From JAUIAS01 sp030425395 (GTDB lineage Bacteria > Pseudomonadota > Alphaproteobacteria > Rhodobacterales > Rhodobacteraceae), in NCBI GenBank assembly GCA_043553855.1, contig CP121336.1, positions 1,798,001 through 1,862,000 of the forward strand: a stretch of 64,000 nt of DNA, read 5' to 3'. A program made the translations under genes and the position numbers. The notes beneath the pieces were generated by a model. It saw only the letters and a program-made list of their open reading frames with translations, searched no databases and had not been told where the DNA came from. This document shows, one piece after another, positions 31,728-39,070 of this stretch (its first letter is position 1; each line of letters starts with the position of its first letter).

Positions 31728-33215
31728 TCAGTTCGCCCAGCTGATCGCCGTGAGGTCAATCGCGGCAGTGGGCGCATTTTTCCACAAGCCCTGAACACCC
31801 GCCTTGGCGACGCTCAGCGCGGCAAGCTGGAACAAATACCCGTTCACATAATCATCGGCGATGATCCGTTGTGCCTGTCCCAGCATATCCGACCGCATCG
31901 CCGGATCGGTGGTGGCGTTCAGCTTGGTCATCAGATCCTGAAACGCTGCATTGTCATACTGAAAGTAGTATTCGGGCCGCGCATAGATGCCGATATCCAT
32001 GGGTTCGGTGTGGCTGACGATGGTCAGGCCGAAATTCTTGCCCCGGAACACAGTTTCGAGCCACTGCGCCCATTCCACGTTGATAATCTCAGCCTTGATG
32101 CCCACCTGAGCCAGCTGTGCCGCGATGATCTCGCCACCGCGACGGGCATAGGATGGGGGCGGCAGGTGAAGTGTCGTTTCGAAACCGTCGGGCATACCCG
32201 CTTCTGCCAGCAGCGCCCGTGATTTTTCGGGGTCATAGGCGGACTGACCTGTCAGATCGACATAATCAGGGTGATGTGGTGCGAAATGGGTGCCGATCGG
32301 CGTGCCGTATCCGAACATTGCCCCGTCGATGATTGCCTGACGGTCAATGGCATGGGCCACAGCCTCGCGCACTTTCACGTTGTCGAACGGGGGCATCTTG
32401 TTGTTTGTGGACAGGATCGTTTCACCCTCGGTCGATCCCACCAGAACCTGAAACCGGGGATCGGCTTCGAACTGAGGCAGGTTTTCCGGTGCCGGAAAGC
32501 CCGAGAACGCGTCGATATCTTCGGCCATCATCGCCGCAAAGGCCGCAGTTGGATCCGAGATGAATTTGAATGTGGCCTTTTCCAGCGCCGGTGCCGGGCC
32601 CCAATACGCGTCGTTGCGCATTACGTCGATGCGATCCCCTTGCACCCAGTTGGCAAATTTGAACGCGCCGGTGCCGACTGGGGCTGTCTTGATGTCCGCT
32701 ATGCTTTCCGGTGCCACGATCACCGCATCACCCCATGCAAGGTTGAACAGGAGATTCCCGTTGGGTTCGGAGAGCGTGATGCGCACGGTCAACGGATCGA
32801 CAACGGTGACGTCCTCAATGCCCGCAAACAAGGCCTTTTGTGCGTTTGCGCTGTCTTCAGCGCGAGCGCGATCAAGGCTGAACTTCACATCCTCGGCGTC
32901 CATCGTGGTGCCGTCATGGAACGTCACACCGTCCTGCAACATAAACGTGTATGTCTTGCCATCCTCGGAGATGTCCCACTGCTTGGCCAGGCCCGGCACG
33001 ACAGAGCCGTCACCCATGAACCTTGTGAGGCCTTCAAAGATGTTGGTGTAAACAACGGAATCGATGGCCTGTGCCGCGGCACTTGTCGGATCAAGATGAG
33101 GCGGCTCAAGCTGCATGGCGATGGTGATGTCGGTCTGCTGCGCCGATGCGGCACCAACCCACGCGGTCAGCGCCAGCGCAGAGGCGGCAAAGAATTTTGG
33201 ACGGATAAAGGACAT
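31728..33215 (-). CDS. ABC transporter substrate-binding protein, family 5 (peptide/opine/nickel type)
   Basis: A 495-residue periplasmic binding protein with a signal peptide at about residues 1-25 (cleavage before QQTDITIAM). The SBP_bac_5 pattern is clear in the mature N-terminus (QLEPPHLDPT), GLAKQWDISEDGKTYTFMLQDGVTFHDG, and VREAVAHAIDRQAII. Normally such genes sit with two permease and one or two ATPase genes; none are adjacent here, so it is an orphan binding protein. It is closed off by a terminator. The neighbouring P1 hydrolase suggests a peptide-like ligand. Confidence 0.88.
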   Translation of the reverse strand: MSFIRPKFFAASALALTAWVGAASAQQTDITIAMQLEPPHLDPTSAAAQAIDSVVYTNIFEGLTRFMGDGSVVPGLAKQWDISEDGKTYTFMLQDGVTFHDGTTMDAEDVKFSLDRARAEDSANAQKALFAGIEDVTVVDPLTVRITLSEPNGNLLFNLAWGDAVIVAPESIADIKTAPVGTGAFKFANWVQGDRIDVMRNDAYWGPAPALEKATFKFISDPTAAFAAMMAEDIDAFSGFPAPENLPQFEADPRFQVLVGSTEGETILSTNNKMPPFDNVKVREAVAHAIDRQAIIDGAMFGYGTPIGTHFAPHHPDYVDLTGQSAYDPEKSRALLAEAGMPDGFETTLHLPPPSYARRGGEIIAAQLAQVGIKAEIINVEWAQWLETVFRGKNFGLTIVSHTEPMDIGIYARPEYYFQYDNAAFQDLMTKLNATTDPAMRSDMLGQAQRIIADDYVNGYLFQLAALSVAKAGVQGLWKNAPTAAIDLTAISWAN

Positions 33216-33275
33216 GAACGTCTCCCTGTGGTTCCGGTCGCCTCGTGCGTCGAGGTCTGGATGACAGAGAGTTTC

Positions 33276-33297
33276 GGTGCAATCACGGGTGCAATCA
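33276..33297 (-). promoter_or_regulatory. Tandem GGTGCAATCA repeat upstream of the family-5 binding-protein gene
   Basis: GGTGCAATCA occurs at 33276-33285 and again at 33288-33297, a 12-bp period, about 60-80 bp before the start codon. It lies next to an AT-rich stretch (TATTAAATAAAA) that could be the promoter. The core GTGCAATCA also occurs before the potA-SBP-potB-potC operon at 6761-6769, suggesting a shared regulator site. Confidence 0.35.
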
Positions 33298-33396
33298 AGG
33301 TATTAAATAAAACGCCGATTGCAGCAATGGGTCCCGCACCAGTGCCATCGCAGGCACCGCGCATCCCGCGGTGCACTGCGTTTACGTGTTCGCGGA

Positions 33397-33942
33397 TCAG
33401 CCGCCGCAGCGGGCCTGCGCGTCCTCTACCGCGGCAGTAAAGCCGATCAGCGAGAAGGTATCGACCGTTCTGGTGCCCCGTGACGAGCGCGCGGTCAAAA
33501 CGGCATCTGCCCCGCGCTTCATCGCGGCGATGATCTTGGCGTCCTCGTCAGGGTCCTTGGGCCAGGCCCATTCGCCTTCGGTAAACAGGTCGAAACTCGA
33601 GCCGCCCACCTCCAGCGTGACGGTGGATCCGCCGGCAAACGGATAGCCGCCGGTGAACGTGACTTGCCCTTTCACACCCGCGCCGGGGCGATAGAAGACA
33701 AACAGCAAAATATCGCCGCGCCGCACAGCCACGACACGGCCATCGCGCGTATTGACCGTTTTTGTTGGCGTGGACACGCCCCAACATTCGGTTGGGTCGT
33801 CTTCGACAAACACGCTCCAATCGGCCTTAGTCGCGACGCGGTTTGTGCTTTCTTCCTGTGCGGATACGGTGTGTGCTGCCGCAAGCGCAATAAACCCTGC
33901 GGCACAGAAGCCCGCAATCCGGCGGGCGTTCCAATATCCCAT
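33397..33942 (-). CDS. Invasion-associated locus B (IalB) domain protein
   Basis: A 181-residue exported protein with a signal peptide at about residues 1-29 (cleavage after VSA). The IalB pattern is visible: ADWSVFVEDDPTECWGVSTP at the start of the domain, VTFTGGYPFAGGSTVTLEV in the middle, and DAVLTARSSRGTRTVDTFSLIGFTAAV near the end. One Cys in the ECW motif and one at the C-terminus may form a disulfide. IalB proteins are common in free-living alphaproteobacteria and probably act in the periplasm or envelope; the role is not established. It is monocistronic. Confidence 0.82.
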   Translation of the reverse strand: MGYWNARRIAGFCAAGFIALAAAHTVSAQEESTNRVATKADWSVFVEDDPTECWGVSTPTKTVNTRDGRVVAVRRGDILLFVFYRPGAGVKGQVTFTGGYPFAGGSTVTLEVGGSSFDLFTEGEWAWPKDPDEDAKIIAAMKRGADAVLTARSSRGTRTVDTFSLIGFTAAVEDAQARCGG

Positions 33943-34110
33943 CTAACCAGCCTCCAGCTGTCTAAACCTCAATCAATTTTCTGACACGACAGAGGCTTTT
34001 TATCTCCCCTTGCAAACCGTGTCAGCCTGTTCGACACAAGCACACTAACTTAACATGCACCATGAACGAAAGAGTCATTGGCAGGAAATCGCCAAGATCG
34101 TGAGGAAACA

Positions 34111-35097
34111 ATGACCATTCCAGCACCTTTGGCAGAGCTTTGGCGGGCCGATCTTCTTGAAAGCCTTCACACAGGCCATGTGGCGATCTGCGACGAAAAC
34201 GGCGAATTGATAGAGGCGATGGGCGATGCCGATGCGCTGATTTATCCGCGTAGTGCTTGCAAGATGGTGCAGGCGCTCCCCCTGATCGAAAGCGGTGCCG
34301 CAGATGCGCATGGGCTGCGATCCGAGCATCTGGCGCTTGCCTGCGCGTCGCATAACGGGGCTGCGATCCACACCGATCCGGTGAATGCGTGGCTTGGCGA
34401 CCTTGGGCTTGGCGACGATGATTTTCGCTGCGGACCGCAATGGCCGGATGATGCCGACGCCAATCGCCATCTGATCAAGACCGACAACAGCCCTTGCCAG
34501 GTGCATAACAACTGTTCGGGTAAACACGCAGGTTTTCTTACGCTCAATCGTCATCTGGGCGGATCGGCGGATTATGTGGACCCGGATCACCCTGTGCAGA
34601 TCGCCTGTCGCGATGCGTTTGAACGCGCTACAGGGATGGAGACTCCCGGTTTTGGTATCGACGGGTGCTCGGCCCCGAATTTTCAAACCACGGTGCATGG
34701 CTTGGCCCATGCGATGGCGCGTTTTGCCTCAGCCCCCGATGACAGCGCCGAGGCGCGCCTTCGCAATGCCATGATGGCGCACCCGGAATTGGTCGCAGGC
34801 GAAGGCCGAGCTTGCACAGAACTGATGCGCGCGATGAATGGCAAGGTGGCGATCAAGACGGGAGCGGAAGGCGTGTTCATTGCGATTATCCCGGAAAAGC
34901 GGTTGGGGGTCGCTCTCAAGGTTTCAGATGGTGCCACGCGTGCCAGCGAATGCGCGATTTCGGCCATTCTGGTGCGGTTGGGCGTTCTGGATGCTGACCA
35001 CCCCGCGACACGCAAGCGCATGAACGCACCGGTCCTGAACCGGCGCGGCATTGCCACCGCCGAGATCAGACCGAGCGCCGCTCTGGTGCAAGGCTGA
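34111..35097 (+). CDS. Asparaginase, rhizobial/type III family
   Basis: A 328-residue protein of the Asparaginase_II (PF06089-type) family, unrelated to the E. coli enzymes. Motifs visible are YPRSACKMVQALPLIESGAAD, LACASHNG, a NNCSGKHAGFL segment with Ser, Lys and Cys active-site residues of the family, GIDGCSAPNF and IKTGAEGVFIAIIP. It converts asparagine to aspartate and ammonia. The ATG at 34111 follows GAGGA; the TTG upstream adds eleven residues. Its 3' end overlaps the LysR gene tail-to-tail by 32 bp. Confidence 0.9.
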   Translation: MTIPAPLAELWRADLLESLHTGHVAICDENGELIEAMGDADALIYPRSACKMVQALPLIESGAADAHGLRSEHLALACASHNGAAIHTDPVNAWLGDLGLGDDDFRCGPQWPDDADANRHLIKTDNSPCQVHNNCSGKHAGFLTLNRHLGGSADYVDPDHPVQIACRDAFERATGMETPGFGIDGCSAPNFQTTVHGLAHAMARFASAPDDSAEARLRNAMMAHPELVAGEGRACTELMRAMNGKVAIKTGAEGVFIAIIPEKRLGVALKVSDGATRASECAISAILVRLGVLDADHPATRKRMNAPVLNRRGIATAEIRPSAALVQG

Positions 35098-35950
35098 GTT
35101 CTTCGGCCAGCAGATCAAACACCAGCCTTATACGGGGATTGCTGTGCAATTCGCGATGGCTGACCAGCCAGGTTTCAACCCGGATTGATGCGAAATCGGG
35201 GAAAACCGGCTCTGCTCCTGCGATTGTGGCGGCCATGTCGTCTGTGATGATGCCGATCGCATCGCCCCGGCGCAGGGTCTCGGTCAGCAGCAGTGTGTTG
35301 TTCGATGCGATCCTGACACTTTCCGGTGAAAGTGTCAGGCCGCGCCTGCGCATTTCTGCAAGGAATTGATCGACCGGTGAAAACCCTGCGAACCAGACCT
35401 TCGCGCCCTGATCGGGATGGCCATGGCGATCAAGGTAATCACGGGTGGCGTAGCAGCGGGCCATTTCTTCACCGACTTTGCGTGCGAACAATTGCGGATC
35501 GTCGGGGCGCACGTGCCGGATTGCGATATCGGCCTCGCGCAGACGCAGGTTTTGCACCGCGTTGGACACGACAATCTCGATAGTGATGCCCGGCGCGGCC
35601 CGGTGAAGGCGGCTCAGGATCGGGGGCAATGTGTGAACGGCGATGAAGTCTCCGGCGGTGATGGTCACGTGGCCCTCAGCCGATGATGCCATTGCGGCGG
35701 CACCCAGCGATACTTTGGCCGCCGCGTCACCCATGCCGCGAAGATGGGCCAGCAGTGTCCGGCCACTGTCGGTCAGTCGCAGCCCGCGCCCCACACGATC
35801 GAACAGCAACACACCCAGTTCCTCTTCAAGTGCTGCGACCTGTCGGCCCAGTGTCGGTTGTGTTTGCCCCAGCGCCCGTGCTGCCGCCGAAAGAGATCCT
35901 TCCTCTGCGGTCACGAGAAACGCGCGCGCGTGGTTCCAATCAAAACGCAT
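35066..35950 (-). CDS. LysR-family transcriptional regulator
   Basis: A 294-residue regulator. Residues about 1-60 form the winged helix-turn-helix (ARAFLVTAEEGSLSAAARALGQTQPTLGRQVAALEEELG). Residues about 90-290 form the substrate-binding domain (GHVTITAGDFIAVHTLPPIL). I place the start at MRFDWNHARAF (35950) because it matches usual LysR openings and leaves the ATGCAT repeats at 35964-35977 upstream. MNWQS at 35965 is possible; neither has a clear ribosome site. It diverges from the methyltransferase gene and overlaps the asparaginase gene end by 32 bp. Confidence 0.85.
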   Translation of the reverse strand: MRFDWNHARAFLVTAEEGSLSAAARALGQTQPTLGRQVAALEEELGVLLFDRVGRGLRLTDSGRTLLAHLRGMGDAAAKVSLGAAAMASSAEGHVTITAGDFIAVHTLPPILSRLHRAAPGITIEIVVSNAVQNLRLREADIAIRHVRPDDPQLFARKVGEEMARCYATRDYLDRHGHPDQGAKVWFAGFSPVDQFLAEMRRRGLTLSPESVRIASNNTLLLTETLRRGDAIGIITDDMAATIAGAEPVFPDFASIRVETWLVSHRELHSNPRIRLVFDLLAEELSLAPERRSV

Positions 35951-35963
35951 AGACTGCCAATTC

Positions 35964-35977
35964 ATGCATTTATGCAT
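35964..35977. promoter_or_regulatory. Candidate LysR operator: paired ATGCAT palindromes
   Basis: ATGCAT-TT-ATGCAT occupies 35964-35977, directly upstream of the preferred LysR start and in the divergent gap to the methyltransferase gene. LysR regulators usually bind such divergent regions. No binding evidence is available. Confidence 0.35.
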
Positions 35978-36075
35978 ACATTGTGCACGAAATTTGGCAA
36001 TTTCTTTTGAGGCACGCATATGAGAAGGAGCGCCCAAGACACGCCGCCCAAGGTTACCCAACAAGGAAGCCGACA

Positions 36076-36693
36076 ATGACGAACGCAGCACAGTTTTGGG
36101 ACCGGATCGCGCGCAGCTATGCACGCCGTCCTGTTCAGAACGCCGAAGCCTATCGCGAAACGCTGGACGCCACCCGCGCCCACCTGTCGCCGCACGACAA
36201 GGTTCTGGAGATCGGCTGCGGCACCGGTTCCACGGCGTTGATCCTGGCCGAGCATGTGGCGCAGATCACCGCCACCGATATATCCGCTGAGATGATCGCC
36301 ATCGCCAACGAAAAAAGCGCGCCGGAGAATGTCCGCTTCTTGCAAGCCGGAGCCGAAGCCAAAGTTGAGGGGGATACCCCGTTGGACGCGGTTCTTGCTT
36401 TCAACACGCTGCACATTCTCGACGATCCGGAAGCGGTCATCGGTCGTGTGTTTCAAGCACTTAAACCCGGTGGCGTGTTCATCTCGAAATCGGCGTGCCT
36501 GCGCGATATGAACATCTTTATCAGGGTGATGATCCGGGCCATGCAGATGGTGGGAAAGGCTCCGGCGGTGTCAAGTTTCACCTCGCCGGAACTGCACGCG
36601 ATGTTCACCCGCACAGGATTCGAGATTCTTGAATCCCGCACATTTGCTGGGGCTGGCAAGCTGCCATTTATCGTTGCGCGCCGACCCGCCTGA
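36076..36693 (+). CDS. Class I SAM-dependent methyltransferase
   Basis: A 205-residue Rossmann-fold methyltransferase. Motif I is VLEIGCGTGSTAL (about residues 43-55), the acidic ribose-binding region is ITATDISAEMIAIA, and the post-motif segment LDAVLAFNTLHIL with LKPGGVFISKS follows. It resembles small Methyltransf_11/25 proteins and could act on a small molecule or lipid headgroup. The ATG at 36076 has AAGGA upstream. It is divergent from the LysR gene, whose product probably regulates it. Confidence 0.85.
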   Translation: MTNAAQFWDRIARSYARRPVQNAEAYRETLDATRAHLSPHDKVLEIGCGTGSTALILAEHVAQITATDISAEMIAIANEKSAPENVRFLQAGAEAKVEGDTPLDAVLAFNTLHILDDPEAVIGRVFQALKPGGVFISKSACLRDMNIFIRVMIRAMQMVGKAPAVSSFTSPELHAMFTRTGFEILESRTFAGAGKLPFIVARRPA

Positions 36694-36698
36694 CGCGA

Positions 36699-37577
36699 TC
36701 ACAGCGCGGCGAAATCGCCGCGGGCATAACCTTGGATGAACAGCAATGCGGTCAGGTCGCCGTGGTTGATCCGCAGATCGCATTGCGCCGCAACGCTTGG
36801 TTTGGCGTGTAATGCGACACCAGCACCTGCGCGTTGCAGCATTCCCAGATCGTTGGCCCCGTCCCCGACGGCGATCACATCGGTCTCGTCTATGCCAAGT
36901 TTCGCGGTGATCTGCTCAATCGCCTCGACTTTGGCCTGACGGCCAAGGATGGGGTGCCCCACTTCGCCGCTGAGGCTGACACCGTCGGTCAACAGGGTAT
37001 TGGCCCGGTTTTCGTCAAACCCGATCAGAGCCGCAACCCGCGACGTAAACGCGGTAAACCCGCCCGAAACCAGAGCGGCGTAACCGCCGTTTGCCTTCAT
37101 CGTCGCGACCAGTTCGCGCCCCCCCGGCATCAACGTGATGCGGGTATCGAGAACGCGGTCGATCACTTCCACGCCCAAACCCTTGAGCAGTGCGACCCGT
37201 TCTGTCAGCGCGCCTTCGAAATCCAGCTCTCCGTTCATGGCGCGGGCGGTAATGTCTTTGACATGCGTCCCGACGCCCGCCTCTTCGGCCAACTCGTCAA
37301 TGCATTCCTGTTGGATCATCGTGCTGTCCATGTCGGCCAGCAACATCCTTTTCCGACGCCCTGCGGCGGGCTGAACAACAAGATCGACGCCTTGCGCCTG
37401 AAGATCCTGCCATACCGACCAGCGATTGTCTGGGATGGCGGGCAGAGCGAATTCTGCGGCCTCATCCACGGCCAGCCACTGAGCATCGCCGCCACCCCAC
37501 GCATTGCGCAGCGATTCGACAAGGGCTGCATCAAGGCTTGGCTTGGCGGGAGAGGTAAGAAGCGTTGCAGCAAACAT
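36699..37577 (-). CDS. serB: Phosphoserine phosphatase
   Basis: A 292-residue HAD-family phosphatase for the last step of serine synthesis (3-phosphoserine to serine). The N-terminal ~75 residues are an ACT-like domain. The HAD motifs are LLADMDSTMIQQECIDE (nucleophile DxD, motif I), ALVSGGFTAFT (motif II) and DVIAVGDGANDLGML (motif III). The start at MFAATLL (37577) gives the family's usual length; the frame upstream lies in the serC leader region. It diverges from serC-serA, grouping the whole phosphorylated serine pathway. Confidence 0.94.
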   Translation of the reverse strand: MFAATLLTSPAKPSLDAALVESLRNAWGGGDAQWLAVDEAAEFALPAIPDNRWSVWQDLQAQGVDLVVQPAAGRRKRMLLADMDSTMIQQECIDELAEEAGVGTHVKDITARAMNGELDFEGALTERVALLKGLGVEVIDRVLDTRITLMPGGRELVATMKANGGYAALVSGGFTAFTSRVAALIGFDENRANTLLTDGVSLSGEVGHPILGRQAKVEAIEQITAKLGIDETDVIAVGDGANDLGMLQRAGAGVALHAKPSVAAQCDLRINHGDLTALLFIQGYARGDFAAL

Positions 37578-37729
37578 TTCAGGCACCGTATCGGAAGGGA
37601 TTTTGGCCGGGTCATAGGCAAGCGCGACCGGATTGACCAGATAATTCAAACGAGGTCGCAGGTTTCCGATGGTGAACAAATGCGTCGCTTTCGGAATTCG
37701 AATAGCCGCAACTGCGACGTTTTCCGTAT

Positions 37730-37812
37730 TGCGCGCCCGACGCGGCCCCCGTATGTCCGTCGGTGGGACACCCTTCCCCAACGAAGGGCGCTTATCTGGA
37801 AGGATAGCATAA
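37730..37812 (+). ncRNA. Probable serC RNA motif (5' leader of serC-serA)
   Basis: The 75 bases before serC hold a GC-rich conserved-looking leader. CCCTTC (37771-37776) and GAAGGG (37783-37788) form a hairpin with a CCCAAC loop, preceded by GTCGGTGGGACA and followed by GCGCTTATCTGGAAGGATAGC, which overlaps the ribosome site. The arrangement and location match the serC motif described upstream of serC-serA in alphaproteobacteria. Identification is from memory of that motif, not a search. Confidence 0.55.
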
Positions 37813-38967
37813 ATGGCTATTGCACAACCGGCATCGCGGCCGGCAAACCCGCGTTTTTCTTCTGGCCCCTGTGCCAAACCCCCCACCTTTACCCTCGATA
37901 AACTGGCTGATGCGGCTCTGGGCCGCTCGCATCGTGCGGCTGTTGGCAAGGACAAGCTAAAAGCGGCGATCGAGGAAACGCGCGAAATTCTTGGCGTTCC
38001 TGCGGATTACCGCATTGGGATCGTGCCTGCGTCGGACACAGGTGCCTTTGAAATGGCAATGTGGAACCTGCTGGGCGCGCGCCCAGCCGAAATGCTGGCT
38101 TGGGAAAGCTTTGGTTCGGGCTGGGTCACCGATGTGGTCAAGCAGCTTAAGATCGACGCAGAGGTCAAGACTGCCGAATACGGAGAGATCGTCGATCTCG
38201 CGACCGTCGATTGGAACCGGGATGTGTGTTTTACTTGGAATGGCACAACGTCAGGGGTGCGGGTGCCAAACGGGGATGTGATCCCGGCGGACCGCGAAGG
38301 GTTGACCCTGTGCGACGCGACCTCGGCGGCCTTTGCGATGGACCTGCCGTGGGACAAGCTGGATGTGACAACGTTTTCCTGGCAGAAGGTTCTGGGCGGC
38401 GAGGCTGCGCATGGAATGCTGATCCTCAGCCCGCGCGCGGTTGAACGTCTGGAAACATATGCCCCCGCTTGGCCGCTTCCCAAGATCTTTCGCCTGACCA
38501 AGGGCGGCAAGCTGATTGACGGCGTCTTTAAAGGCGAGACGATCAACACGCCTTCGATGCTGGCAGTAGAAGATTATCTGTTCGCACTTGATTGGGCGCG
38601 GTCGGTTGGCGGGCTTGAGGGCCTGATCGGTCGGGCCGATGCCAACACTGCGGCGATCACCGAATTCGTCGCGGCGCACGACTGGATTGACTTCCTTGCC
38701 GTTGATCCGGCGACACGGTCCAACACCAGCGTCTGTCTGAAATTCACGGACGACCGTATTGCCGATGGCGCAGCGTTCGCCAAGGCCGTGGCCAAACGCC
38801 TTGCTGACGAAAACATCGCGCTGGATATCGGAGCCTATCGGGACGCGCCTGCTGGCCTGCGTATCTGGTGCGGCGGCACGGTCGAAACCGCCGATGTCGA
38901 GGCCATGCTGCCATGGCTCGAATGGGCGTTTGAAGCCGAAATCGCAGATCAGGCCAAGGCCGCCTGA
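37813..38967 (+). CDS. serC: Phosphoserine aminotransferase
   Basis: A 384-residue class V PLP aminotransferase that makes 3-phosphoserine from 3-phosphohydroxypyruvate and glutamate, and can serve pyridoxal phosphate synthesis. The start PRFSSGPCAKPP is typical of the alphaproteobacterial type. The cofactor Lys lies in TTFSWQKVLGGEAAHGM, and WNGTTSGVRVPNGD and LPKIFRLTKGGKL are substrate-region motifs. An AAGGA site lies before the ATG within the leader RNA. It is followed by serA after about 100 bp with two hairpins. Confidence 0.96.
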   Translation: MAIAQPASRPANPRFSSGPCAKPPTFTLDKLADAALGRSHRAAVGKDKLKAAIEETREILGVPADYRIGIVPASDTGAFEMAMWNLLGARPAEMLAWESFGSGWVTDVVKQLKIDAEVKTAEYGEIVDLATVDWNRDVCFTWNGTTSGVRVPNGDVIPADREGLTLCDATSAAFAMDLPWDKLDVTTFSWQKVLGGEAAHGMLILSPRAVERLETYAPAWPLPKIFRLTKGGKLIDGVFKGETINTPSMLAVEDYLFALDWARSVGGLEGLIGRADANTAAITEFVAAHDWIDFLAVDPATRSNTSVCLKFTDDRIADGAAFAKAVAKRLADENIALDIGAYRDAPAGLRIWCGGTVETADVEAMLPWLEWAFEAEIADQAKAA

Positions 38968-38973
38968 TCCGGT

Positions 38974-39041
38974 GGTGGGCAGAAGTGCCCACCCCACACC
39001 GGCACCATATCTGACATCGTAGGGTGGGCGGTTTGCCCACC
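38974..39041 (+). repeat. Two tandem GGTGGGC hairpins between serC and serA
   Basis: GGTGGGCA/TGCCCACC (38974-38993, GAAG loop) and GGTGGGC/GCCCACC (39023-39041, GGTTT loop) share the same stem sequence. They may stabilise the serC 3' end, set the serC:serA ratio, or be copies of a dispersed extragenic repeat. Neither has a U-tract. Confidence 0.6.
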
Positions 39042-39070
39042 TTCCCGCACCATTCAAAAGGACCAGACAT

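Noticed and set aside
36699..37955. Longer serB start at 37955
   Set aside because: The extension would run through the serC leader and into serC coding sequence on the other strand and is non-homologous; MFAATLL at 37577 gives the normal length.
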